Shown: in pieces, positions 42,137 through 51,217 of the stretch
Layout of the letters: the number at the start of each line of letters is the position of its first letter
How positions within the stretch are numbered: position 1 is the first letter of the stretch
Assembly: GCF_024718545.1 (NCBI RefSeq)
Contig: NZ_JAMXDB010000004.1
Location: 1 to 64,000, forward strand
Direction: 5' to 3'
Length of the DNA: 64,000 nucleotides
Source of the DNA: Weissella fangxianensis
Lineage (GTDB): Bacteria > Bacillota > Bacilli > Lactobacillales > Lactobacillaceae
The notes under the pieces: generated by a model
Database searches by the model: none
The model's input: the letters and a program-made list of their open reading frames with translations, nothing else
What the model was told of the DNA's origin: nothing
Program-made: the position numbers and the translations under genes

Positions 42137-42944
42137 TCGCACGTTTAGTTATACAATACCTTACTACTTGTGGTTAGGGTTGTTTGTTATTGCGCCAGTG
42201 ATTCTATTAGTTATTCAATCATTTGGTAATCTCTCAGGGCATTTTACGTTAAACAATTATGCAACTTATTTTAGCTCAGGTACTTATTTACGCATGACTT
42301 TTAATTCAGTCTTTTTTGCGTTTATCGTTACAGGGATAACTTTATTAATTAGTTATCCCATGGCTTATATCATGAGTCGTTTAAAGCATGCCCAATTTTG
42401 GCTACTGTTAGTGATTTTGCCAACGTGGGTGAATTTATTACTGAAGGCGTATGCATTTATTGGTCTATTTTCTAAAACCGGGACAGTCAACAATTTTTTG
42501 ACATTAATTGGGGTTGGTCCACACCAGTTAATGTTCACTAACTTGTCATTTTTGATCGTAGCAGCATATATAGAAATTCCCTTTATGATAATGCCTATTT
42601 TTAATTCGCTGATTGAACTTGATAAAAGTTATATTAACGCGGCACGTGATCTTGGAGCAACGTCATGGCAAACCTTGACCAAGGTGATTTTTCCAATGTC
42701 AATGGGAGGTGTGAAGGCCGGTATTCAGGCAGTATTCATTCCGACATTATCATTATTCATGATTACCCGCTTGATTGGTGGTAATCGTGTCATTACGTTG
42801 GGAACAGCGATTGAAGAGCATTTCTTGGTTACGCAAAATTGGGGAATGGGTTCAACTATCGGTGTTATTTTAATCGTGGCGATGGGTCTAACGATGTTCC
42901 TAACTAGAGATCGCAAGAAGAAGGGAGCAAGACATGGCAAATAA
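42126..42944 (+). CDS. potB: Spermidine/putrescine ABC transporter permease PotB
   Basis: 272 residues, six membrane helices. The EAA coupling motif is [21 protein letters not shown] near 178. The ATG at 42126 follows GAGGAGGATG, inside the end of potA. A longer frame upstream overlaps potA without a ribosome site. The stop overlaps potC by 11 bases, showing tight translational coupling. Confidence 0.94.
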   Translation: MNRNRTFSYTIPYYLWLGLFVIAPVILLVIQSFGNLSGHFTLNNYATYFSSGTYLRMTFNSVFFAFIVTGITLLISYPMAYIMSRLKHAQFWLLLVILPTWVNLLLKAYAFIGLFSKTGTVNNFLTLIGVGPHQLMFTNLSFLIVAAYIEIPFMIMPIFNSLIELDKSYINAARDLGATSWQTLTKVIFPMSMGGVKAGIQAVFIPTLSLFMITRLIGGNRVITLGTAIEEHFLVTQNWGMGSTIGVILIVAMGLTMFLTRDRKKKGARHGK

Positions 42945-43758
42945 GTCAAAAAAATGGTCTAATATCTACTTAATTTTTGTATTTATTTTGATGTATGCAC
43001 CAATCTTTTATTTAATTTTTTATTCATTCAATAAGGGTGATTTTATGGCCGATTTTTCAGGATTTTCATGGCGTCACTATATTGATATGTTTGCTGATAC
43101 ACGTTTGATGCAGATATTGGTCAATACATTTATTGTGGCGTTGTTATCTGCTTTAATTGCAACCTTGATTGGACTTTTTGGTGCATTAGGGATTTATAAT
43201 ACAAAACAAAACAATACCAAAAACATTCTATTATCGTTGAATAATATTTTAATGGTATCACCAGATGTTATTATCGGTGCTAGTTTTTTGATTTTCTTTA
43301 CCATGGTTGGTTTGAAATTAGGGTTTGGTTCAGTGGTTCTGGCCCATATTGCCTTTTCAATTCCCATCGTTGTTTTGATGGTTTTGCCAAAACTCAATGA
43401 GATGAACCCGGCACTAGTTGATGCAGCGCGTGATTTGGGAGCAAATAATTATCAGGTCTTATCACGGGTTATTTTACCTTATGCTTGGCCGGGAATTTTA
43501 TCAGGCTTCTTTATGGCCATTACATATTCTCTAGATGATTTTGCGGTAACTTTTTTTGTCACGGGGAATGGCTTTTCAACTCTGTCTGTTGAAATCTATT
43601 CACGTGCCCGACAAGGTATTGATTTATCAATTAATGCGCTGTCGGCCCTGATGTTCTTATTGTCATTAATTTTAGTTATTATCTATTATTTTATTTCTAA
43701 CTATAGTTCAAAGGGGAGTAAGAAAAAGCGTGGTGCAAGAATGGTGGTGCATCAGTAA
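42934..43758 (+). CDS. potC: Spermidine/putrescine ABC transporter permease PotC
   Basis: 274 residues, six membrane helices. The EAA motif is AARDLGANNYQVLSRVILPYA near 163, then SLDDFAVTFFVTG, a PotC hallmark. AAGGGAG precedes ATG. Its last base is the A of the potD start codon. Confidence 0.94.
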   Translation: MANKSKKWSNIYLIFVFILMYAPIFYLIFYSFNKGDFMADFSGFSWRHYIDMFADTRLMQILVNTFIVALLSALIATLIGLFGALGIYNTKQNNTKNILLSLNNILMVSPDVIIGASFLIFFTMVGLKLGFGSVVLAHIAFSIPIVVLMVLPKLNEMNPALVDAARDLGANNYQVLSRVILPYAWPGILSGFFMAITYSLDDFAVTFFVTGNGFSTLSVEIYSRARQGIDLSINALSALMFLLSLILVIIYYFISNYSSKGSKKKRGARMVVHQ

Positions 43759-44849
43759 TGAAAAAAATTATTTGGTTAACAGGCATTATTTTAACGGCTG
43801 TTTGTGTATTATTTGGGATTAACTTAGCTTTTCAACATGCTGAAGATACTGATACGAGTACTAAAAGTTCAGGTAATCGAACATTAACGATATACAATTG
43901 GGGTGACTACATTGACCCAACCTTGTTGAAAGAATTTCAAAAAGAAACTGGTTATAAAGTTGATTATGAAACATTTGATTCTAATGAAGCGATGTATACA
44001 AAAATCAAACAAGGTGGTACGCATTATGATTTGGCAGTTCCCTCAGATTATATGATTCAAAAAATGAAATCAGCTAATTTGTTAGTACCATTGGATCATA
44101 GTAAATTAACTGGGTTAGCTAATTATGATAAACAATTTATGAATCAATCCTTTGACCCTAATAATAAGTATTCGATACCTTATTTTTGGGGAACATTAGG
44201 AATCGTTTATAATGATAAATATGTTAAGCCTGGCGAAATAACAACTTGGCATGATTTATGGCAACCTAAGTACAAAAAAAATATTATGCTAATTGACTCG
44301 TCACGTGACATCATGGGGATGGCGTTGGCTTCAAGTGGTCAGTCAGTAAATACAAAAAGTATTCCTGAGCTAGCAGCTGCAAAAGGGAAATTAGATACGC
44401 TGATGCCTAATGTAAAGGCAATTGTCGCTGATGAAATTAAAACGTATATGGCCCAGGATGAGGCTGCAATAGCAGTTGATTATTCCGGTGATGCATCTGA
44501 AATGATTGCGGAAAATAAACACTTACATTATATTGTGCCTAGCGGTGGTGGTAATTTATGGTTTGATAATATTGTTATGCCTAAGACTGTTACCAATAAA
44601 CGTGCAGCGTACGCTTTCCTCAATTTCATGAGTGAACCTAAACATGCAGCACAAAATGCTGAATATGTTGGTTATGCCACACCTAACAGGCAGGCTGTTA
44701 ACTTACTACCGAAATCGGTTAAAAATGATAAGGCATGGTATCCACCAAAAAGTACCTTATCACAATTAGAGGTTTACCAAGATTTGGGACCAACATGGGT
44801 TGGTAACTACAATGACTATTTCTTAGAATTTAAGATGACGAATCGTTAA
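43758..44849 (+). CDS. potD: Spermidine/putrescine-binding protein
   Basis: 363 residues. An N-terminal hydrophobic helix (about 4-24) anchors or exports it. The one Cys there is preceded by T-A-V, which does not fit a normal lipobox, so it may be held by an uncleaved helix. The binding protein starts TLTIYNWGDYIDPTLLKEFQ near 42. Polyamine-contacting aromatic and acidic residues are expected in PYFWGTLGIVYND and YSGDASEMI. It ends the potABCD operon. Confidence 0.93.
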   Translation: MKKIIWLTGIILTAVCVLFGINLAFQHAEDTDTSTKSSGNRTLTIYNWGDYIDPTLLKEFQKETGYKVDYETFDSNEAMYTKIKQGGTHYDLAVPSDYMIQKMKSANLLVPLDHSKLTGLANYDKQFMNQSFDPNNKYSIPYFWGTLGIVYNDKYVKPGEITTWHDLWQPKYKKNIMLIDSSRDIMGMALASSGQSVNTKSIPELAAAKGKLDTLMPNVKAIVADEIKTYMAQDEAAIAVDYSGDASEMIAENKHLHYIVPSGGGNLWFDNIVMPKTVTNKRAAYAFLNFMSEPKHAAQNAEYVGYATPNRQAVNLLPKSVKNDKAWYPPKSTLSQLEVYQDLGPTWVGNYNDYFLEFKMTNR

Positions 44850-44945
44850 TTTCGGTTATTATTTTATCTTTTGGCTAAGTAATTGATTATACAATGGTTC
44901 GTATAGTGTATGCTTTATAGTTAATAAAGAATGGGAGTTAACAAA

Positions 44946-45722
44946 ATGAAGAAGGGTCGGTCAGAAATGATTGTAGCTGGTATGGTGACTATTGTTGTTC
45001 TAGCTGCCATTGGGGTTGCATTCCTATCATCGCATGCTAGTAAGCAACCAACTACACAATCAAATCATACTTTGTCAAAAAAAGCATTAAATAAACGATC
45101 TTTGCCACAACTTTCAAATACTGTCCATAAAAATGAGACGGTTGTTGAAATTAAAACAACGGCAGGGACTATTAAAGTTAAATTGTTTAAGAAATATGCA
45201 CCGTTGGCAGTTAAAAATTTTACGAAACATGCGCAACAGGGTTATTACAATAATACGACGTTTCATCGTATTATTAATGATTTCATGATACAAGGTGGTG
45301 ATCCAACTGGTACGGGAAGTGGTGGTTCATCAATTTGGAAGAATAAGAATTCAAAAATTGATTCTGGCTCAGGTTTTAAAAATGAAATTTCTGCTTCTTT
45401 GTATAATATTAGAGGTGCATTATCAATGGCTAATGCAGGTGCTGACACCAATGGCTCGCAATTTTTTATTAATCAGAACCATGAAGATGCATCTAAACAG
45501 ATAAAGAAGAAGAATTATCCCGATAAAATCGTTAAGGCGTATGCTAAAGGAGGTAATCCCTCACTTGATGGCAACTATACGGTGTTTGGCCAAGTAATTG
45601 ATGGGATGGATGTTGTCGATAAAATTGCAGATGCTGAAGTTGAAGATAATGCGGACGGTTCTGAAAAATCATTACCTGTGGATCCGGTTAAGGTCGTAAG
45701 TACGGTAGTTACAACTAGATAA
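44946..45722 (+). CDS. Membrane-anchored cyclophilin-type peptidyl-prolyl isomerase
   Basis: 258 residues. The start at 44946 follows GGGAG; an upstream ATG overlaps that site. One membrane helix (about 9-28), a Ser/Thr/Lys linker, then a cyclophilin domain (about 65-255). NNTTFHRIINDFMIQGGDPTGTG near 105 has the catalytic Arg and the FMQGGD-type motif, and GALSMANAGADTNGSQFFIN near 160 the active-site wall. It probably acts outside the membrane on secreted proteins. It is a single gene after potD. Confidence 0.92.
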   Translation: MKKGRSEMIVAGMVTIVVLAAIGVAFLSSHASKQPTTQSNHTLSKKALNKRSLPQLSNTVHKNETVVEIKTTAGTIKVKLFKKYAPLAVKNFTKHAQQGYYNNTTFHRIINDFMIQGGDPTGTGSGGSSIWKNKNSKIDSGSGFKNEISASLYNIRGALSMANAGADTNGSQFFINQNHEDASKQIKKKNYPDKIVKAYAKGGNPSLDGNYTVFGQVIDGMDVVDKIADAEVEDNADGSEKSLPVDPVKVVSTVVTTR

Positions 45723-45807
45723 GCATAGTAAGAAAAAAGATTTCATTTTTTGTAACGTATTTATGTTGCAAGTTTTGTTAGTCCATAATTAATATATGCT
45801 AAATAAA

Positions 45808-45847
45808 ACAGGGTCGAGACAATTATCATGTCTCAACCCTGTTTTTT
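45808..45847. terminator. Terminator between convergent genes
   Basis: AACAGGGT and ACCCTGTT enclose an inner GAGACA/TGTCTC helix with T6 on the + strand and A-rich sequence on the other flank. It can serve both the cyclophilin and the gene coming from the right. Confidence 0.85.
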
Positions 45848-45867
45848 ATTTTAAATTAAATAAGTTA

Positions 45868-46233
45868 CTATTTAACAAAATTTTCTTGTTTAGAACCTGA
45901 ATAAGCCATTGCCGTGTTGGTAACAATCAGTTGGAAATAATTGTCAAAGCCAGGTTGATTATAACTACGTAACAACCCAGCAAAATCAGCAGGTGACCAT
46001 TCAGAAACACTGATGGCGCCATCTTGATATTGTAGAGAATGGGCAATTGATGAAGTGCTTTCGACCAAATAGAAAGTGTCATTGGTATCTAAGTATAACA
46101 ACTGTAGTTTGACATTTCGATTAGCCCCCAAAGCTACAGTAGATGTTAGGAAAGGGTCATCTAACCAACGTTTGTCTAAATGTCCATGTCGAAATTTGTG
46201 AATAGTTTCTAGTGTATTACCGATAATTTTCAT
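45868..46233 (-). CDS. Hypothetical cytoplasmic protein
   Basis: 121 residues, no signal or membrane segment. A mix of aromatic and acidic residues with several short beta-like stretches (VKLQLLYLDTNDTFYLVES). GAGGGGGAA precedes ATG on the minus strand. It lies between a convergent cyclophilin gene and the universal stress gene, which reads in the same direction. I do not recognise the family. Confidence 0.7.
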   Translation of the reverse strand: MKIIGNTLETIHKFRHGHLDKRWLDDPFLTSTVALGANRNVKLQLLYLDTNDTFYLVESTSSIAHSLQYQDGAISVSEWSPADFAGLLRSYNQPGFDNYFQLIVTNTAMAYSGSKQENFVK

Positions 46234-46343
46234 AATTCCCCCTCTATCTTGACAATAATTAGAAATGTAAAATTATTATAACCTAATTTTAATAATCATG
46301 CATTTAGTTCCATTAATTATAGGTATAAAAAGTATCAATAGAT

Positions 46344-46375
46344 AATAAAAATACCAACCACATTATGGTCGGTAT
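46344..46375 (-). terminator. Terminator of the universal stress gene
   Basis: Read on the minus strand, ATACCGACC pairs with GGTTGGTAT and runs into T5. Confidence 0.75.
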
Positions 46376-46381
46376 CTATTT

Positions 46382-46831
46382 TTACTGCACGATTAAAATA
46401 TCTGCTTTAGCATTTTGAACAACAAAAGTCGCAACTGAACCGACAAGTAGTCGTTCCAGCGTGTTTAAGCCAGATTTACCCAACATAATTAAACCGGTGT
46501 TGTGGTCTTTAGGAAAATCACGAGCGATAACAGTTTTAGGTGATCCAAAACGAACGTGGATGTTAACTTCTTTAGCACCTTGCTGGCGTGCAATATCTGC
46601 ATACTTTGATAATTTTTCCTCTGCATCTTGCACTAGTTGGTAAACAACATCACCAGAAATCGACATACCAGCTAATCCTGAAATTGAGTTAGTATCAATG
46701 ACATACAACAAATCCAAAACAGTTTGGTTACGCACCGCAACAGCAGCTGCTTTTTCAACTATGGCCTCAGAAATTTTTGAACCGTCAATTGGTGCCAAAA
46801 TATTCTTGTATGCAATTTTGTCCTCTGCCAT
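46382..46831 (-). CDS. Universal stress protein, UspA family
   Basis: 149 residues from the ATG at 46831, which follows GGATGGTGA; an ATG four codons earlier lies in that site. An alpha/beta Usp fold. It starts YKNILAPIDGSKISEAIVEKA, and ends with the ATP-binding GKSGLNTLERLLVGSVATFVVQNAKADILIV, which holds the G-2x-G-9x-G-S/T pattern. It probably binds ATP and answers stress or starvation. It is divergent from the structured RNA region at its 5' side. Confidence 0.93.
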   Translation of the reverse strand: MAEDKIAYKNILAPIDGSKISEAIVEKAAAVAVRNQTVLDLLYVIDTNSISGLAGMSISGDVVYQLVQDAEEKLSKYADIARQQGAKEVNIHVRFGSPKTVIARDFPKDHNTGLIMLGKSGLNTLERLLVGSVATFVVQNAKADILIVQ

Positions 46832-47000
46832 GGCAGTCACCATCCTTATAAATTAATTATTAAATATATAAATTTCTTTATATGCTTATATTATATACCT
46901 TATAACAGGTTAATGTAAGCGCCATCTTAAAATTTGAGATGATAATAATACATGAATACGGTTCCTATAATTAGAAAAATGTAAATTTGAATAAAAAGGT

Positions 47001-47028
47001 TTGTTTTTATTTAATGGTGTGTTACTAT
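47001..47028 (+). promoter_or_regulatory. Promoter of the structured RNA
   Basis: TTGTTT and TACTAT are 16 bases apart. The match is moderate. Confidence 0.4.
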
Positions 47029-47034
47029 TATATC

Positions 47035-47269
47035 TATGCGATGAGTCGAGAGGATCTTAAATGATCTTTGATAAACGGCCCTCATTAACAGTCGTATTAC
47101 TGGAGGGTGTAAAGCAAGTTGTGGAACTTGCTTTGCTACACATGACTACCTTTGGGTTTTCCTGATGGGTGTACGTTGACTGATGGGTAACCATCACGTG
47201 AGCTAGGACGCGTCAATCTTAGCAATGCCAAATGAAACGCACTGTCTGAAAATGACAGTGTGTTTTTTT
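47035..47269 (+). ncRNA. Candidate structured RNA next to a usp gene, about 235 nt
   Basis: No protein frame fits, but local stems are strong. CCCT/AGGG encloses CAGT/ACTG (about 47080-47107). GTGTAAAGCAAGTT pairs with AACTTGCTTTGCTACAC around GTGG (about 47107-47141). GATGG-GTAA-CCATC (about 47182-47195) lies inside TTGAC/GTCAA. The end is ACGCACTGTC with GACAGTGTGT and T7 (47237-47269). Lactic acid bacteria carry a described RNA near usp genes (lacto-usp, considered a 6S RNA form), and the size fits. I cannot draw a single 6S-like rod, so that identity is only a suggestion. It could also be the leader of the antitoxin gene. Confidence 0.5.
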
Positions 47270-47384
47270 ATGTTTGAATAACATGTATTTTAAAACTATG
47301 CTTGTTTAAGCTATTTTCCGTAATATGGTATATAATAATGGAGAGTTGAATATATCTTTAACGGTACAAGGGGGGACGTATCAA

Positions 47385-47555
47385 ATGGAAAAATTAATTC
47401 AAATTCGTGTCGAAGAAGAGGTGCGTAATGCAGCTGATGCTGTATTTAAAGAAAATGGGTTAACGACACAACAGGCAGTTAAAATGTTTTTGACCCAGGT
47501 GGCTCACAGCGGTGAATCACCATTTAATGACCTGTTTCGCGCAAAACATAAGTAA
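47385..47555 (+). CDS. Lone RelB/DinJ-type antitoxin
   Basis: 56 residues starting MEKLIQIRVEEE, after AAGGGGGGACG. The pattern IQIRVEEEVRNAADAVFKENGLTTQQAVKMFLTQVAHSGESPF is the ribbon-helix-helix DNA-binding domain of RelB/DinJ antitoxins. These normally have a C-terminal part that covers a RelE/YafQ toxin; here only about ten residues remain after it. No toxin gene is present on either side, and a terminator follows at once. It may act as a free regulator, or be what is left of a toxin-antitoxin pair. Confidence 0.8.
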   Translation: MEKLIQIRVEEEVRNAADAVFKENGLTTQQAVKMFLTQVAHSGESPFNDLFRAKHK

Positions 47556-47575
47556 TTATATTAATAGATTGTGAT

Positions 47576-47614
47576 AAAGCTAGAAATGGATATGTCCGTT
47601 TCTAGCTTTTATTT
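47576..47614 (+). terminator. Terminator after the antitoxin gene
   Basis: AAAGCTAGAAA pairs with TTTCTAGCTTT and a T-rich tail follows. Confidence 0.85.
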
Positions 47615-47705
47615 TGCATTAACAGATAATACAAATTATAGGACATTTAGCCAAATATAAGTGTAATTTTGATATACTGGTGCTAAGAATAACTGGAGGA
47701 TATAC

Positions 47706-48086
47706 ATGAAGACAGTTAGTTTTAAAAATTTTTCTTTTTGGCAACGGATTATTATTAATACAGTGATGTTGTTGGCGATGGCGGGATTATTTAGAAATGG
47801 TCTCTATATTAGAAACATTTGGACGGCAATATTAGCTGCTGTTATTTTAGGAATTTTAAATGCCCTAGTAAAGCCTGTATTACATGTACTTGCTTTGCCG
47901 TTTACTATCATATCGTTTGGCTTGTTCGGACTAGTCATCAATGGTGTTGTATTATGGTTAACGGCTTGGGTTGTTGGTGATGGCTTTAGGTTTGCCAGTT
48001 TTGGCTGGGCAGTATTTATTGCTATTGTTATGTCCGTGGTCAACATGATAATTTCTAGTTACTTTAGTAAAGAAGATACACAATAA
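47706..48086 (+). CDS. Phage-holin-family (YvlD-type) membrane protein
   Basis: 126 residues, four membrane helices. NALVKPVLHVLALPFTIISFGLFGLVINGVVLWL near 50-85 is the hallmark of the YvlD/holin 4 family (Pfam PF04020). Members occur in many Firmicutes outside prophages, often with envelope stress genes, and their function is not settled. GGAGGA precedes ATG. It is 19 bases before hprK and probably shares its transcript. Confidence 0.88.
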   Translation: MKTVSFKNFSFWQRIIINTVMLLAMAGLFRNGLYIRNIWTAILAAVILGILNALVKPVLHVLALPFTIISFGLFGLVINGVVLWLTAWVVGDGFRFASFGWAVFIAIVMSVVNMIISSYFSKEDTQ

Positions 48087-48105
48087 TTAAGACAGGTAAT
48101 AGAAA

Positions 48106-49035
48106 ATGGCAAAAGAATTAACAGTAAAAGATTTATTGGATAATACTCGCCTGAAAATTGTGACAGGTGAAGAATACTTAGATCGCAAAATAACAACACC
48201 AGATATTTCAAGACCAGGTCTTGAAATGACGGGGTATTTTAACTATTATGCACCTGAGCGAATTCAGTTGATGGGGATTACGGAAACGTCATTTTCTCAA
48301 CGTATGAATCATTCAGAATTGTTACTGATTGCAAGAAAAATGATGCAGCCAAACACACCAACGTTTGTTGTATCAACCGGACGGGAGCTACCAGAAGAGT
48401 TTATGCAAGCGGCGCAGGAAAATCACATTCCGGTGCTTGCAACTGAATTAACATCGTCAAAAATATTAGCTAACATGACTTACTTCTTAAGTGGTGGATT
48501 AGCTGAACGTCAGTCAGTACATGGTGTGCTGGTTGATGTCTTTGGTCTTGGCGTGTTGATTACTGGTGATTCAGGGGTTGGAAAATCAGAAACAGCATTA
48601 GAATTAGTACAACGTGGTCATCGTTTAATCGCTGATGATCGTGTTGATGTGTATGCGCAAGATGAAGAACGGTTGGTTGGGGAGCCACCAGCAATCTTAC
48701 GTAACTTAATGGAATTACGTGGTGTTGGTATTATTGATGTCATGGATCTATTTGGAGCTGGTGCCGTACGCTCGCATGCAACGATCGCCTTTAATTTGCA
48801 CCTTGCAAAGTGGCGTGATGATCAAGAAGTGGACCGTCTAGGTAATGGTGAAGAAGTTATTAACATCCAAGGCGTTGGATTACCACGTTACGTGCTACCT
48901 GTTCAAGCAGGCCGTAATTTAGCCGTTCTAATTGAGACTGCTGCAAAAAACTTCCGTGCCAAGCAAATGGGATTCGATGCGACGGAAACATTTAATAATA
49001 ATCTTAATAATCTAATTGCTGAAAATTCAAAGTAG
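48106..49035 (+). CDS. hprK: HPr kinase/phosphorylase
   Basis: 309 residues. It phosphorylates or dephosphorylates HPr at Ser46 (seen in the ptsH product in this window), so it sets CcpA-dependent carbon repression. The Walker A motif GDSGVGKSETALEL is near 154, then RLIADDRVDVY with the catalytic Asp and LMELRGVGIIDVMDLFGAGAV near 204, the family signature. The usual next gene, lgt, is absent; gpsA follows after 107 bases. Confidence 0.96.
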   Translation: MAKELTVKDLLDNTRLKIVTGEEYLDRKITTPDISRPGLEMTGYFNYYAPERIQLMGITETSFSQRMNHSELLLIARKMMQPNTPTFVVSTGRELPEEFMQAAQENHIPVLATELTSSKILANMTYFLSGGLAERQSVHGVLVDVFGLGVLITGDSGVGKSETALELVQRGHRLIADDRVDVYAQDEERLVGEPPAILRNLMELRGVGIIDVMDLFGAGAVRSHATIAFNLHLAKWRDDQEVDRLGNGEEVINIQGVGLPRYVLPVQAGRNLAVLIETAAKNFRAKQMGFDATETFNNNLNNLIAENSK

Positions 49036-49142
49036 ATGACTAATACTGTGATGTAGCAGTCTGTTAATGATAAGATTGCCAAGTTATTAGAATATGGTAT
49101 TATTATGATATTGTCGCTCATGCAATTAAAAGGAGGAATCTC

Positions 49143-50162
49143 GTGAGTAACGAAATTATTGCAGTTCTAGGTGCCGGCTCGTGGGGAACCGCACTGGCCA
49201 ATGTTGCTGCTGAAAATGGGCATGACGTTCGTTTGTGGAGCCATCGAGCATCACAAGTGGCTGAAATCAATGAGACACATCGAAATGCAAAATATTTAGG
49301 TGATAACCCATTAAATGATGGGATTGTTGGTTTTTCAGATATGCAATCTGCTGTACAGGATGCAGATATTGTGTTGAGCGTTGTGCCCACTAAGGCAACA
49401 CGTGAAGTTGCCCAGAAACTAGTTACTGTCCTAGCAAACATAGACCACAGCGTTATTTTAATGGCTGCAACTAAGGGGCTAGAACCAGGCACATATAAGC
49501 GAGTATCAGAAATGCTTACTGAAGAAGTGCCTGCTAAGTACCTAAAGGGACTGGGTGTGATTTCAGGGCCTTCTCATGCTGAAGGGGTTATCAAACATGA
49601 TCCAACTTTGGTTTCAGCGGCTAGCAAGAATGTTGCCGCTGCTGAAGAGGTTCAAGCGGCATTTAGTAACCAAGTATTTCGTGTGTATACTAACACTGAT
49701 GTAATCGGTGCCGAAATTGGTGGTGCGTTAAAGAACGTTATTGCTATCGGGGCTGGTGCCTTAGCAAGCCTGGGCTATGATGCAAACGCCAAAGCAGCCT
49801 TGTTTACCCGCGGTTTAGCTGAAATTAGTCGTTTAGGGCAAGCCTTTGGGGCTAATCCGATTACCTTTATGGGGTTGTCTGGTGTGGGGGATTTATTTGC
49901 CACGGCTACTTCAGTACATTCTCGAAATTTTCGAGCGGGTGTACAATTAGGTGAAGGTAAAAAACTACCAGATGTTATTGAAGATATGGGGATGGTTATT
50001 GAAGGCATTTCAACAACCAAAGTTGCACATGAATTAGCACAAAAGAAACATATTGAAATGCCAATTACATCGGCAGTGTATCGTGTACTTTATGAAAACG
50101 TAGATGTTAAAGAAGCGATTCAAACATTAATGGGACGTCCAGTCTCGCAAGAAGGGAAGTAA
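49143..50162 (+). CDS. gpsA: Glycerol-3-phosphate dehydrogenase [NAD(P)+]
   Basis: 339 residues from a GTG start behind AAAGGAGG. It makes sn-glycerol 3-phosphate for phospholipids. The nucleotide-binding start is [24 protein letters not shown]. The active-site Lys lies in the [35 protein letters not shown] region near 198-230. galU follows after 7 bases, so the two are co-transcribed. Confidence 0.96.
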   Translation: MSNEIIAVLGAGSWGTALANVAAENGHDVRLWSHRASQVAEINETHRNAKYLGDNPLNDGIVGFSDMQSAVQDADIVLSVVPTKATREVAQKLVTVLANIDHSVILMAATKGLEPGTYKRVSEMLTEEVPAKYLKGLGVISGPSHAEGVIKHDPTLVSAASKNVAAAEEVQAAFSNQVFRVYTNTDVIGAEIGGALKNVIAIGAGALASLGYDANAKAALFTRGLAEISRLGQAFGANPITFMGLSGVGDLFATATSVHSRNFRAGVQLGEGKKLPDVIEDMGMVIEGISTTKVAHELAQKKHIEMPITSAVYRVLYENVDVKEAIQTLMGRPVSQEGK

Positions 50163-50169
50163 ATTAATC

Positions 50170-51045
50170 ATGAAACCAGTACGTAAAGCGATTATTCCAG
50201 CAGCAGGATTAGGAACACGTTTTTTGCCTGCAACGAAAGCATTAGCAAAAGAAATGTTGCCAATCGTTGATAAGCCAACTATCCAATTCATTATTGAGGA
50301 AGCTTTGGCATCAGGAATTGAGGATATTGTCATCGTTGATGGTAAGTCAAAACGCTCAATTGAGGATCATTTTGATTCAAATCCTGAATTAGAAAATAAC
50401 TTACGTGAAAAGGGTAAGGACGAGTTACTAAAGATTGTTCAAGAGACAACGGATATTAACTTGTACTTTATTCGTCAATCACATCCTCGTGGTTTAGGTG
50501 ATGCTGTATTGACTGCTAAGTCATTTATCGGCGATGAGCCATTTGTTGTGATGTTGGGTGATGATTTGATGAGTGATGAGGAGCCTTTGACAAAGCAACT
50601 GATTGATCGTTATAACACAACTGGTGAATCAACTTTGGCTGTTATGAAGGTGCCTCACGACCAAGTATCTGAATATGGTGTGATTGCCCCTGAAAAAGAA
50701 GTTGAAGAGGGTCTACACCAGGTTAACACCTTCGTTGAGAAGCCAAAGCCAGACGATGCCCCATCTGATTTGGCAATTATCGGTCGTTATCTACTAACTC
50801 CTGAAATCTTTGAAGAACTTGAGAAGACTGAACCAGGTAAGGGTAACGAAATCCAATTAACTGATGCAATTGATTCATTAAACAAGCGTCAACATGTTTA
50901 TGCGCATGAATTTAAGGGTAGCCGTTACGATATTGGATCAAAGATTGGTTTCTTAACGACAAACATTGAATTTGGTCTAAAGCACCCACAAACAAGTGAA
51001 GATTTGAAAGCATATATCAAAGAATTAGCCGCTAAATTAGACTAA
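50170..51045 (+). CDS. galU: UTP-glucose-1-phosphate uridylyltransferase
   Basis: 291 residues. It makes UDP-glucose for galactose use, lipoteichoic acid glycolipid and exopolysaccharide. The nucleotide motif [22 protein letters not shown] is at 11-32, VMLGDDLM near 117 has the metal-binding Asp, and [12 protein letters not shown] near 192 and [14 protein letters not shown] near 256 bind the sugar phosphate. A terminator follows. Confidence 0.96.
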   Translation: MKPVRKAIIPAAGLGTRFLPATKALAKEMLPIVDKPTIQFIIEEALASGIEDIVIVDGKSKRSIEDHFDSNPELENNLREKGKDELLKIVQETTDINLYFIRQSHPRGLGDAVLTAKSFIGDEPFVVMLGDDLMSDEEPLTKQLIDRYNTTGESTLAVMKVPHDQVSEYGVIAPEKEVEEGLHQVNTFVEKPKPDDAPSDLAIIGRYLLTPEIFEELEKTEPGKGNEIQLTDAIDSLNKRQHVYAHEFKGSRYDIGSKIGFLTTNIEFGLKHPQTSEDLKAYIKELAAKLD

Positions 51046-51067
51046 TCAATGATGTATTAATAATGAT

Positions 51068-51107
51068 AACTGCAAGTTTTCGGCATCTGTTAACTTGCAG
51101 TTTTTAT
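51068..51107 (+). terminator. Terminator of gpsA-galU
   Basis: AACTGCAAGTT pairs with AACTTGCAGTT, with T5 after it. Confidence 0.88.
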
Positions 51108-51217
51108 TTACAAAAAGTAAGCAAAAAAGCTTGCTTTCTAAGTCAAAGAATGTAAAATAATGTAGTAGAAAGTCGAGAAGACAATAATGAGCAAGTACTT
51201 GAAGGGGAGGTGTTGTT

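Noticed and set aside
47035-47269. Known metabolite riboswitch identity for the RNA before the antitoxin gene
   Set aside because: I compared it from memory with TPP, FMN, lysine, purine, SAM, M-box, guanidine, preQ1 and c-di-nucleotide motifs and found no core match.
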